NCBI RefSeq assembly: GCF_963082655.1
Contig: NC_081553.1
Span: forward strand, 44,402,260-44,466,259
Source of the DNA: Stomoxys calcitrans
Taxonomy: Eukaryota; Arthropoda; Insecta; Diptera; Muscidae
Direction: 5' to 3'
DNA length: 64,000 nucleotides
Shown: positions 23,863-35,120 of the stretch, piece by piece
Layout: each line of letters opens with the position of its first letter
Numbering within the stretch: the stretch's first letter is position 1
Translations under genes and position numbers: made by a program
Notes under the pieces: model-generated
Told to the model about the DNA's origin: nothing
What the model saw: the letters and a program-made list of their open reading frames with translations, nothing else
Database searches by the model: none

Positions 23863-24180
23863 AAGGAGAGAGGAGAAACGACTATTCCGCAGAAAGAAAA
23901 AGGAAATGGAAAGACGTGAGTGTGAGCGAATTTAGATGTACAGAAGTCAGAATGAAGTCCGGAAATTCTACCAAAGAATTAAACATCAAACCGATGGTTA
24001 ATTTCACCTCTCTCCTTTTCTCTCGGTACCTCTCCTTCATCTGGCATGAAGGAGAGGCATCGGGCAAAAAGGAGAGAGGAGAAACGTCTATTCCGCAGAA
24101 AGAAAAAGGAAATGGAAAGACGTGAATGTGAGCGAATTTAGATGTACTGAAGTCAGAATAAAGTCCGAAAATTCTACCAA
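23863..24180 (+). pseudogene. LINE linker with rearranged duplication
   Basis: Codes for a basic linker (RRKKKEMERRECER) present twice: GGAGAGAGGAGAAACG occurs at 23865 and 24071, a 206-bp direct repeat. Between them 24003-24047 is an inverted copy of 23836-23878. This is a local rearrangement of the LINE, not a new gene. Confidence 0.75.
24003..24085. repeat. Inverted repeat created inside LINE
   Basis: CCTCTCTCCTTTT pairs with AAAAGGAGAGAGG, and inside it CCTCTCCTTCAT pairs with ATGAAGGAGAGG, around CTGGC. The outer sequence is an inverted copy of the LINE segment just upstream. Confidence 0.8.
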
Positions 24181-25494
24181 AGAATGAAACATCAAACCGA
24201 TGGCTTTGGTGCAGGCACATCCTCCTGCAGAGACAAAAAAGGAAATCTGGTAACTGACACAGATATCATGCTGAGGATATGGAAAGAACATTTTACCCAA
24301 CTGCTATTGTTCGACTTTGGCGGCGAAGAGGATACCGCAGAACCAATCCCTGATGATTGTATAGAATGTTTACCTCCTAGTCAGAATGAGGTCCAAGTAG
24401 CAGTAACCCGACTAAAGAACAACAAGGCAGCATGAGCCGACGGGTGACCCGCTGAACTATTTAAGACCGGAGGCGACACGCTGATATGGCGAATGCATCA
24501 GCTTATCTACGCAATCTGGCTTGAAGAACACATACCCGATGATTGGAACCTCAGCATACTATGTCCCGTACACAAGAAAGGAGACAAGACGTAATGTGCC
24601 AACTACAGAGGAATAAGTCTCCTCCCCATCGCATACAAGATACTCTCGAGCGTACTGTGTGAAAGATTGAAAACCTAAAGTCAATGAGATAATTGGGCCC
24701 TATCAATGCGGCTTTAGACTGAGGTCCAAGTAGCAGTGACCCTACGGAAGAACAACAAGGCAGCAGGAGCCGACGGGTTACCCGCTGATTTTTTTTTTTA
24801 GACCGAAGGCGACACGTTGATGAGGCGAACGTATCAGCTGGCTGGCTAGAATAACGCATACACGATGATTGGAACCTCAGCATACTATGTCTCGTACACA
24901 AGAAAGGAGACAAGACGGAATGTGCCAACTACAGAGGAATAAGTCTCCTCCCCATCGCAGACAAGATACTCTCGAGCGTACTGTCTGAAAGATTGAAACC
25001 TAAAGTCAATGAGATGATTTGTCTCTATGAATGCGGTTTTAGACCTGGTGAATCCACCCTTGACCAGATATTCACACTGCTCCAAATCCTGGAAAAAACC
25101 CGAGAAGGACAAATCAACACCTACCATCTCTTCGTTGACTACAAAGCCGCTTACGATACCCCTATACGTTCAAAGGTATTTCAAGCCATGTCTGACTTGG
25201 GTATCCCTGCAAAATTAATAAAACTCTGTAGGATTGCTGTAACACGTTCCTCAGTAAGAATAGGAAAGAATATCTCTGAACCATTCAATACCAAACGAGG
25301 TTTCAGACAAAGGGTCAGCTTATCGTGTGATCTCTTTAATATTCCGCTGGAGAAGATTTTAAGAAATCCAGATAGGAAAAGATATGACACACTTATCACA
25401 AGAGAACACATGCTACTCGCCTATGCCGACGACATCGACATCATAGGTCGGTCACTGGAGGTCGTAACTGCAGCCTTTGAAAAAAACGAAAGAG
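24181..25494 (+). pseudogene. LINE reverse transcriptase (broken, 3'-truncated)
   Basis: Fragments of a non-LTR reverse transcriptase in order: LRIWKEHFTQLL, NYRGISLLPIAYKILS, CGFRPGESTLDQIFTLLQIL, motif A region FVDYKAAYDTP, motif B region RGFRQRVSLSCDLFN (diverged), and the YADD box LLAYADDIDIIGR at 25422-25433. A 333-bp tandem duplication repeats the N-terminal part (24388 and 24721), and there are several stops and frameshifts. It ends abruptly after FEKNE at 25494, where family A sequence starts. The thumb and C-terminal domains seen in the copy at 50971 are missing. Confidence 0.85.
24388..25050 (+). repeat. 333-bp tandem duplication inside the reverse transcriptase
   Basis: GAGGTCCAAGTAGCAGT starts at 24388 and again at 24721. 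Both copies run from the RT N-terminal segment through AACTACAGAGGAATAAGTCT to the GFR motif. 333 bp equals 111 codons, so the duplication itself kept frame, though later changes broke it. Confidence 0.85.
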
Positions 25495-26555
25495 GGTCTT
25501 AGGCCAATAAAAGCCACATTTATTATCCGATTTTGCTGAAATTTGGGGCAGTGAGTTTTGTTAGGCCCTTCGACATCCTGCGTCAATTTGGCTCAGATCG
25601 GTTCAGATTTGGATATAGCTGCCATATAGACCGATCCTCCGATTTAGCGTCTAAGTCCCATAAAAGCCACATTTATTATCCGATTTTGCTGAAATTTGGG
25701 ACAGTGAGTTGTGTAAGGCCTTTCGATTTCCTTCATTAATTTGACCCAGATCGGTTCAGATTTGGATATAGCTGCCATTAGACCGATCCCCCGGTTTAGG
25801 GTCTTAGACCCACAAAAGTCACATTTATTATCCGATTTTTATGAAATTCGGGACAGTGCGTTGGGTTAGGCCCTTCGACATCTTTCTTCAATTTGGTCCA
25901 GATCGGTTCAGATTTGGATATTAGCTGCCATATAGACCGATTTCTTGAGTTATGGTTTTAGACCCATAAAATGCTCATTTATTGTCCGATGTCGCCGAAA
26001 TGTGGGACAGCGAGTTAAGTTAAGCTTCTTGACATACTTCTGCAATATCGCACAGATTGGTCCAGATTTGAATGTAGCTGCCATATAGACCGATCTCTCG
26101 ATTTAAGGTTTTGGGACCATAAAACAGGCATTTATTGTCCGATTTCGGCGAAATTTGGGGCAATGCTTTGTGTTAGGCTCTTCGACATTTTTATGCAACT
26201 TGGTCCAAATCGGTCCAGATTTGGATATAGCTGCCATGTAGACCGATATCTCGATTTAAAGTTTTGGCCCCATTAAAGGCGCATTTATAGTCCGATGTCA
26301 CTGAAATTTGACACAGTAACTTATGTTATGCTTTTGGACATCCGTGTCGTATATAGTTCAGATCGGTTTATTTTTAGATATAGCTAGTGTACTTATTAGT
26401 ACATGGTCCAAATTGGAACTAATTTTGATATAACTGATATGGGACATAAGGTATGAAATTTTCACCGAATTTTGATGAAAGATGGTTAACATATATACAC
26501 GAGGTGGTGGGTATCCAAAGTTCGGCCCGGCCGAACTTAACGCCTTTTTACTTGT
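25495..26555 (+). mobile_element. Family A Helentron-like element, 5'-truncated
   Basis: Begins mid-unit at GGTCTTAGGCCAATAAAAGC directly after LINE sequence and runs through A units (ATAGCTGCCATATAGACC) to the 3' end. There GGTGGTGGGTATCC precedes the hairpin AAGTTCGGCC/GGCCGAACTT, and the copy ends TTTTTACTTGT. No TSD is visible at the LINE junction, so the join is probably a deletion. Confidence 0.85.
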
Positions 26556-27571
26556 TTTTGTTAATTTTTGATCTCATTTTGGAGAAATTGCTTGCTTTTG
26601 GCAACCCTTTTCATAGTCCTCAATGCCATGCTGCCTATGCAGGTCCTAGGTTTAGCTTTGTGTTGTTTGGAGGTGATTAGAGTGTTCGTGGTGGCAACAT
26701 AATTTATTTTTACCACAATTTTAACATCACCGGCACTTGTTGCACTTTGGTCATCTGAGCGGGAGAACGCGAAGAACAGGAGGTAGGCAAATCCATGGGC
26801 AACAGTCAAACATTATTTGAGTTTCAAGTCCCCACTAAAAGGTGCTAAGAGGAAACATTTAGTTTTGTTAAATGGATCAGGCACTGTTTAGTTTTGTTCC
26901 TAAGTGGTGGCAATGGTGGCATTGGTGGCGATGGCGGCAGCGGTACAGAACCCATGACCATTATTCCCCTATGGACCAAATCGATGCTGGCTGGTTTATT
27001 GAAGTGCCTGCCGTATTGGCGTCTTCTGATTTTTCTCAATAGGTGTGGTTTTCGACATTTATTTTATAATTGAAAATAAATTTTCGTAGCAAACAACTTA
27101 AATGGGGATGTTGATTGGAATTGATTTATTGAAAATTGTCCATGAGTTTCTGCCTTGGTTTTTTCTCCTATTCGCGTGTTGGTGTTGTGTATATGGCCTG
27201 AAATGGGAGAATTGTTATGTCTCAAATAACGGTTTAGATTTTTTTTTTTGATATCGAAGGGAGTTATAAATTCAAGTGTCCAAATTGCACGCTATCAAGT
27301 TATAGTGGTTAATTTATAATTTAAAAGAAACCAAATTGTCTTATATAAATTAAATAAAATCATATTTTTGAAATTTATTTTATTTCATAGCTTTGGTTTA
27401 TTGTTAAGAAAAAAGTCAAAAATTATTAAAAAAAAAAAAAATATTGTTCATTAAGTCTCATTGCAGAACTTCGATGGCTTTATTAAAGATTAAGTGAGAA
27501 TTTCATTGTTGTCTACACATGGGGTAACAAAGTGTGGAAGAGGGTAAACATACATGACTCTGATGTTCAAT
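26556..27571. other. No gene recognised
   Basis: Contains T-runs and GTGGCAATGGTGGCATTGG, a short GGTGGC repeat (about 26905-26945). Frames are under 85 codons and unconvincing. Confidence 0.45.
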
Positions 27572-27869
27572 TTAAAGACATTCGGCCGGGCCGAACTTTG
27601 GATACCCACCACCTCGGGTAACCACCTTTCGTCATAATCCGGTGAAAAGTGCATAATTTATGCCCCCATATCAGCTATCTCGGAAAATGGTGCGAAAAAA
27701 TTCAGAACGGACATTCAATGGTCTAATAAGTAAAAGACATTGTTCAATTTTGTAGAAAAAACCAGTAAAGAAGGACAAAAGTCGGGGAGTGCCAACTGCA
27801 TAATACCCTACACCTACCCTATAAGTACAATAGGCGAGATATATCCGATTCTGAACCAATTTTGCACTT

Positions 27870-27937
27870 TGAACACATTTGCTCGCCGAAAAAAAAAAAT
27901 TGCTCGCCAATTTTTTTTCGGCGAGCAAATGTGTTCA
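27870..27937. repeat. 27-bp perfect inverted repeat in family D
   Basis: TGAACACATTTGCTCGCC plus G and A8 at 27870-27896 pairs perfectly with 27911-27937, with a 14-base loop that itself repeats TTGCTCGCC. Flanking CACT/AGTG extends the stem with a mismatch. It is a strong candidate for cruciform formation and assembly or sequencing trouble. Confidence 0.9.
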
Positions 27938-28762
27938 TAGTGTAATAACTACGGTTGACAAATGACAACATTAAAGCAAATTACCCAAAACCGGACGACC
28001 CTATATATGGGACCTATATCTAATTCTGAACCGATTTCGAGCAAACTTCTGAGATAATGTGGTAGTCGTCGAGGCAAGCTTTGGCAAAATTGGTCAAATA
28101 ATGCGCTAGCATTGGCTTTTATGGTAAAAATTTGGCAATATGACAGCTATACTAAATCTGGGCCGATTTCTATGAAATTCACCAGAAATATCGAGAGTCA
28201 TAAGAAAATCTTTCCTGCAACGATTTTGCAAAGAGTATCGGTTAAAAAATGAGCATTTTCTTGCAATATTTCTCAAAATCGGACGAACATATATATGGGA
28301 GCTATATCTCAATCTAAACCGATTTCGAGCAAACTTTTCAGATATTGTGGCAGTTGTCGAGGACAGCATTTTGCAAAATTTTTGGCAAGATGGGTCAATA
28401 AATGCGCTTGTAATGACCATAGAAGAGAAAATCGGGCTATATTCATATATGACAGCTATATCTAAATCTGAACTGATTTCTATAAAATTCATCAATAATG
28501 TCGAGAAGTAGGAGAAAATCCTTCCTGCCATATTTCGAAAGAATCGATTAACATATGACCAATTGATTGCAATATTATTGCAAATCGGATGAACATATAT
28601 ATATAAAAGCTATATCTAAATCTGAATCGATTTGGAGCAAACATTACAGACATTGTGGAAATCGTCGAGGAAAGCGATGCACAAAATTTTGGGAAGATTG
28701 GTCAATAACTGCGTTTGCAGTGGTCAATAAATGCGCTAGGAGTGAAAATCGGGCGCTATATA

Positions 28763-28990
28763 TGGGTTGTCCAAAAAGTAATTGCGGATTTTTCATATAG
28801 ACGGCGTTGACAAATTTTTTCACAGCTTGTGACTCTATAATTGCATTCTTTCTTCTGTCAGTTATCAGCTGTAACTTTTAGCTTGCTTTAGAAAAAAAGT
28901 GTAAAAAAAGTACATTTGATTAAAGTTCATTCTAAGTTTTATTATTTACTTTCTTTTAAAAAATTCGCAATTACTTTTTGGGCAACCCAA
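28763..28990 (+). mobile_element. Mariner-type MITE, copy 1 (in family D)
   Basis: About 228 bp with terminal inverted repeats TGGGTTGTCCAAAAAGTAAT and ATTACTTTTTGGGCAACCCA, flanked by TA/AT-rich target. The interior includes TCTTCTGTCAGTTATCAGCT. No transposase is encoded. The terminal sequence resembles the mellifera-type mariner ends (TTGGGTTG...AAGTAATTGCGGA), by recollection. Confidence 0.85.
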
Positions 28991-29282
28991 TATATGAGAG
29001 CTATATGTAAATTTGAACCGATTTCCATTAAATCCACCAATAATGTAGAGAGTCATTAGAAATCCTTCCAGCCAAATTTCGAGAAAATCGGTTAACAAAT
29101 GACTATTTTGTTGCAGTATTATTGCAAATCGGGCGAACATATATATGGGAGTTATATCCAAATCTGAACCGAATTTTTCTAATTTCAATAGGCATCGACT
29201 GTAGGCCGAAAAACATGCCCTTACCAAATTTATAGACGATCGGATGAAAATTGCGACCAAAAGTTTGCACACAAATTAACAT

Positions 29283-29616
29283 GGTCAGACGGACAGACAG
29301 ACCGATAGACAGACGGACAGACAGACGGACATACAGACGGATAGACAGACGGATAGACGGACGGACAGACGTACAAAAAGACGGACAGAGAGACAGACAG
29401 CAAGACGGACAGACAGACGGACAGACAGACGGACAGACAGACGGACAGACAGACGGACAGACAGACGGACAGACAGACGGACAGACAGGTGGACAGACAG
29501 ACGGACATACAGACGGATAGACGGACGGATAGACGGACGGACAGACGTACAAAAAGACGGACAGAGAGACAGACAGCAAGACGGACAGACAGACGGACAG
29601 ACGGACAGACAGACGG

Positions 29617-29662
<46 letters not shown>

Positions 29663-29785
29663 GGACAGACAGACGGACAGACAGACGGACAGACAGACGG
29701 ACAGACAGACGGACAGACAGACGGACAGACAGACGGACAGACAGACGGACAGACAGACGGACAGACAGACGGACAGACAAACGGA
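29283..29785. repeat. CAGACGGA-type microsatellite (about 500 bp)
   Basis: Near-pure mixture of GACAGACA and GACGGACA octamers. It occupies the position where other family members have only 15-70 bp of the same motif. Frames of up to 242 codons (repeating Ser-Val-Arg/Cys-Leu) across it are artefacts of an 8-bp unit. Confidence 0.95.
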
Positions 29786-31491
29786 CATATCTAAATCGAA
29801 TCAGAAAGTGATTCTGAGTCATTCGGTACACTTATCAATGGGTCTATCTCACTTCCTCTTGGGTGTTACAAACTAATTCACTAAGTTATAATACCCTATA
29901 CCACAGTTATGGTGTAGGGTATAAATATAGTTTTTTTTGTTAGCTGCATCCAAATATAGACCGGTCTGAACCATATACGACATGCATATCGAATAACAAT
30001 CGAATGATTTGTCTATACGATAGCTATATCCAAATCTGAACCGATTTGGGCCAAAATTCACAAAAATTTCGAAGAGCCTAACCCAAAGCACTGTCCCAAA
30101 TTTCGGCGAAATCCGACAATAAATGCGCCTTTTATTGTCCCAAAACCTAAAACCGAGATTTCGGTCTATATGGCAGCTATATCCAATTCTGAACAGATCC
30201 AGGCCAAATTGAAGAGGGATGTCGAAGGGCCTAACATAACTCCCTGTCCTAAATTTCAGCGACATTGGACAATAAATGCGCCTTTAATGGACCCAAAGCC
30301 TTAAATTGAGAGATCGGACTATATGGCAGCTATATCCATATCTGGACCGATCTTGACCAAATTGAAGAAGGATGTCGACGGCTGCAACATAACTCACTAT
30401 CGTAAATTTCGGCGAAATCGCACAATGAATGCGACTTTTATTGGCCCAAGACTTTAAATCGAGGGATCGGTCTATATGGGAGCTATATCCAAATCTGAAC
30501 CGATCTGGGTGGATATCTAATGGCCTAACGCAACTCACTGTCCCAAATTTCGGGGACATCGGACAATAAATGCGCCTTTTATGGCCCCAAAACCTTAAAT
30601 CGAGAAATCGGACTATATGGCAGCTATATCCATATCGGGACCGATCTTGACCGAATTAAAGAAGGATGTCGACGACTGCAACATAACTCACTATCCCAAA
30701 TTTCGGCGAAATCGCACAATGAATGCGACTTTTATGGGCCCAAGACCTTAAATAGAGGGACCGGTCTATATGGGAGCTATATCCAAATCTGACCTGATCT
30801 GGATGGATATCGAATGGCCTACCGCAACTCACAATCCCAAATTTCGGTGAAATTCGACAATAAATGTGCCTTTTTGTGCCCAAGAACTTAAATCGAGAGA
30901 TCGGTCTATATGGCAGCTATATCCAAATCTGAACCGATCTATGGCAAATTGCAGAAGTATATCGAAGGGCTTAACACAATTCACTGTCCCAAATTTGGGC
31001 AAAATCGGACAATAAAACCGCCTTTTGTGGGCCCAAAACCTTAAATCGATGGATCGGTCTATATGGCAACTGTATCCAAATCTGTACAGACCTGAGCAAA
31101 ATTGAAAAAGAATGTTCGAGATTCTTCTTCAATTTGGGCCTAAATATGTTCACTGTCCCAAATTTTGGCAAAATTGGACAATAAATGCGCCTTTTATGTG
31201 CGCAAAACCTTAAATCAAAAGATCGGTCTATATGACAGCTATATCCAAACCTGTACCGATCTGTGCCAAATTGACGAGGGATGTCGAAGGGCCTGACACA
31301 ACTCACTGTCCCGAATTTCAGCAAAATCGGATAAAAAATGTGTCTTTTATGGGCCTAAGACCCTAAATCGGCGGATCGGTCTATATGGCGGCGATATCAA
31401 GATATAGTCCGATATAGCTCATCTTCGAACTGAACCTGCTTATGGACAAAAAAAGAATCTGTGAAAAGTTTCAGCTCAATATCTCTATTTT

Positions 31492-33084
31492 TATACCCTC
31501 CACCATAGGATGGGGGCATACTAATTTTGTCATTCTGTTTGTAACACCTCGAAATATGCATATGAGACCCCATAAAGTATATATATTCTTGATTGTCATG
31601 TCATTATAAGTCGATCTAGCCATGTTCGTCCGTCAGTCCGTCTGTCTGTCGAAAGTACGCTATCTTTCGAAGGAGTAAAGCTAGCCGCTTGAAGGTTTGC
31701 CCAAATTCTTTTTTTTAGTGTAGGTCGTTTGGGATTGTAAATGGGCTATATCGGTGCATGTTTTGGTAAAGCTGCCATATAAACCGATCTTGGGTCTTGA
31801 ATTCTTGAGCCTCTAGAAGGCGCGAATCTTATCCTATTAGACTGAAATTTTGCATGAAGTATTTTGTTATGACTTCTAACAACTGTGCTAAGTATGGTTT
31901 AAATCGGTTCATTTTTTGGTATAGCTGTGATATAAACCGTTCTTGGATCTTGACTCCGTGAGCCAATAGAGCGCACAATTCTTATCCGCTTTGAATGAAA
32001 TTTGCACGAAGTATTCTTCTTTGATATCCAACAACTGTGCCCAGTATGGTTAAAATCGGTCTATAAACTGATATAGCTGCCATATGAACCGATTTTGGGT
32101 CTTGACTTCTTGAGCCTCTAGAGGGTGCAATTCTCGTCCGATTTGGTTGAAATTTTGCATGACGTATTTTGTTTTGACTTCCAATAACTGGCGCAAATCG
32201 GTAGAAAACCTGATATAGCTGCCATATAAATCGATCTGGAATCTAGCTGCCATATGAACCGATCTTGGGTCTTGACTTCTTGATCCTCTAGAGGGCGCAA
32301 TTCTCGTCCGATTTGGTTGAAATTTTGCATGACGTATTTTGTTTTGACTTCCAATAACTGGCGCAAATCGGTAGAAAACCTGATATAGCTGCCATATAAA
32401 TCGATCTGGAATCTCGACTTTTTGAGCCTCTAGAGGGCTCAATTCTCATTCGATTTGGCAGAAATTTTGCACGTAGTGTTTAGGTATCACTTCCAACAAC
32501 TGTGTTGACTATGATTCAAAGTGGTTCATAATCTGGTATAGCTGTCAAATAAACCGATCTTGGATCTTGATTTCTTGGGCCAATATAGCGCGCATTACTC
32601 ATCCAATTGCATGAGGTATTTTGTTACGACTTCCAATAACTGGCGCAAATCGATAGAAAACCTGTTATAGCTGGCATATAAACCGATCTGGGATCTTAAC
32701 TTCTTGAGCCTCTAGAGGGCTCAATTCTCATTCGATTTGGCAGAAATTTTGTACAACGGCTTCTCTCATATCCTTCAACATACGTTTCCAATATGGTCGG
32801 AAACGATCAATAGCTTGATACAGCTCCCATATAAACCTATCTCCCGATTTAGCTTCTTGAGCCCCTACAAGGGGCAATGCTTATCCCAATGAACTGAAAT
32901 ATTACCCAATTACATCTACAATGTTTAGCATTTAATTATGGTCCAAATCAGACTTCAACTTGATATAGCTTTAATATCTTTGTTTGCCTAAAAAGAGATA
33001 CCGCGCATAGAACTCGACAAATTCGATCCATGGTGAAGGGTATATAATATTCGGCCTGGCCGAACTTAGCACGCGCTTACTTGT
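31492..33084 (+). mobile_element. Family B Helentron-like element nested in A
   Basis: 1593 bp, TATACCCTCCACCATAGG to GCTTACTTGT. It carries the microsatellite (GTCCGTCAGTCCGTCTG), B units, ATGGTGAAGGGTATATAA and the hairpin TTCGGCC/GGCCGAA near 33052. The A host reads CTCTATTTT before it and TAAAGACTG after it. Uninterrupted A copies read CTATTTTTGAAGACTG, so insertion lies between the fourth and fifth T with no TSD. Confidence 0.9.
32075..32414 (+). repeat. Recent 170-bp tandem duplication in B element
   Basis: CATATGAACCGAT starts at 32081 and 32251. The two copies are almost identical over about 165 bp (TCGTCCGATTTGGTTGAAAT, GGTAGAAAACCTGATATAGC). They are far more alike than neighbouring 153-bp units, so this is a late duplication. 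Confidence 0.85.
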
Positions 33085-33268
33085 TAAAGACTGTAGCTTG
33101 ATTTCAACAAACAAATGGACGGACAGATGGAAGGACATGGCTAGATCGTCTTTGATGTTTAAACTGATTAAGAATATATATGCTTTATAGGGTCGGAAAC
33201 GGATATTTCGATGTGTTGCAAACGGAATGACAAAATGAATATACCCCCATCCTTCGGGGGTGGGTATA

Positions 33269-35120
33269 AAAATAGTACTTACCCAATAAAACAGATTTGG
33301 TTGTGCTAAAGATATTCCTAAAGTTTTATTTTTTTTTTGCGTGTAGTGTTGACTTTTTCTCAATGAAGATCCATTAACAATAAAACTAGTTTGGCTCTTC
33401 TGCTTTAGATATCATTAGTTGTGCACGACTATGATCTTCGTATGCATTGTCGAATGCCTGTTGACATTTGAAACGGCTTCTTCTTATTTTGGCTTAGTCA
33501 CATCGACACAAAGCAATTTACAATGAAAGATGCACAGTTTCTAAAATAACACACTAATGGTGATGTTTCATTTAAAGTTCAAGATCTTTAGTAAATGGAG
33601 CTTAAAAAAGCAGACATATCAGATGGTAATGTATGGATTGATAAAACACTTTATGTCGAAAAACAAGCACATCTCAGTCATTTTAGATGGTGATGTATTG
33701 ATGAAATACTTAAGAAAAGAACAACAAGCAAGATCCGTTTTAATTACAACTTTTAATAAAGCCAGACAATTTTTTCTTTCAATTAAATGAGAAAATTACT
33801 TTGCATTAAGAGTTTATCATTAGACTTTCTATGCAATTACGTATGTTAATAGAAAAGTTGTTAATTTCACAGTTTTTCGTTGTTAAAGCTCAACTTAAGC
33901 CATAACCATTTCCCATTGGACAAATCTCATTTGCTAAAGTAATGAGTGATGTAACCATAAATGCCCTATTCACTTACGACAGTTTAATGAAGTAGTCAAG
34001 TGGCAGAAAAAGTGCAAATCATTTGCAAAAGAGTGTCCACTTTATACTCACATTGATTCATATGAAGTTTGTTTCCTAAGTCTTTCGTTTGTGAACATAC
34101 ATTTGAAATATTCACGAATTGATTTTTTTCCCTGCGCTGCAACATATAATTCGTTAAGCTTTTGCTTTCTTCAACAAACATCAAATAAATTAAAACGTGA
34201 ACTACTTTTGTTCGTTCCCTTACTTAGTGTTTTTCTCAAGAAATTTATTTGCTTGTATCAACAAAAAAAAAAAACTACTTTCCAAGGGGAAATTGAGAGA
34301 CAAAGACTAAAGAAAAAAAAGTAACATTGAACTTTTACATGTCGTCGTTTAGTTGTTGCTGTTGTTGTTGTTAAATACTTGTATGCATGTCCCATTAACA
34401 TGGCCATTCTAATGACTGGCATTTAATTGGAAAAAAAGGAAATCATGGCTCATATGATTACCAGCCTCAACAGATCTAGTGTAGCATAGTGTCATAGTGG
34501 AAAAAAAACCAGTGAAAGTCTAATTAAAGCAATTCAATGATTTGTTACTTTTCTTGGAAAACAATTTTTAGCGTGTTTGTGTCTTTGACACAGTAAAAGT
34601 AAAAGTTTTATCAAGTCTTTAAGTAGACAAAATTGATTATTCTTTTGATGCTGCTTGTGGTTAGTGTTTACTTTGTAATATTTTTTTTTTGTTTTCATTG
34701 CCAATGGTTCTTAGAACTATCCGCTGGTTACTGCTTACTTTGCAGTTGCACTGTGTCCATTGACCTTGGCTAACCCTAAACGTTCTTAACCTGGATGTAG
34801 TCATTGCAGCACGTAATAAATTTCCATTATTTTGTGGATCTAGAAACCACAACGTCATTCGGATTCTCATGTGAGCAAAGCCAAGGAAAAACTTATGCAA
34901 ATCACAACAGAGGGTAATTACATTGGCTTGAAAGTTCTTACACTCAGTCCTAGAAAACACAGTGCTGATGATAGGAAAAACTATCTGCTGACTGCCAATA
35001 GTTAAAATTGCTGCTATTGTAGGAGTAAGTCTGATGTTATAGTAATATGTTTGCAATTTCGGTAAGTTGTTTGCTGAAAATCAATTTAAGAAGGTGTTGT
35101 TAGAAGCAGAGTAAAATAAA
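33269..35120. other. No gene recognised
   Basis: AT-rich, with several poly-T/poly-A tracts and GTTGTTGCTGTTGTTGTTG at about 34350. The 131-codon minus-strand frame at 34661-35056 is the longest and has no recognisable domain. It contains no A/B/C hallmark, so it may be unique flanking or intronic DNA. Confidence 0.45.

Larger units (their letters stand above)
27761..29923 (-). mobile_element. Family D Helentron-like element nested in A
   Basis: 2163 bp. Left (3') terminus ACCAGTAAAGAAGG parallels the ACAAGTAAAAAGG of family A. A 3' hairpin of a different sequence follows, AGTCGG (27780-27785) with CCAACT (27792-27797), one mismatch. Then comes ATACCCTACACC (27803-27814), exactly complementary to GGTGTAGGGTAT (29911-29922) at the right (5') end. 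Internal units recur about every 156 bp (landmarks near 28273, 28430 and 28586). It carries a mariner-type MITE and a 500-bp microsatellite. Confidence 0.82.
27572..33268 (-). mobile_element. Family A element split by nested D and B elements
   Basis: Host A sequence is 27572-27760, 29924-31491 and 33085-33268. The left (3') end has TTCGGCCGGGCCGAA and ATACCCACCACCTCGGG. The right (5') end has GGTGGGTATA at 33268 preceded by ATACCCCCATCCTTCGG, with a short microsatellite at about 33110-33140. Removing D (27761-29923) and B (31492-33084) restores continuous A sequence at both points. The host is about 1.9 kb without its guests. Confidence 0.88.

Noticed and set aside
29103..29831. Open frames of 242 and 167 codons (Ser-Val-Arg/Cys-Leu repeats)
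   Set aside because: They translate an 8-bp microsatellite in several frames and both strands; no gene signal.
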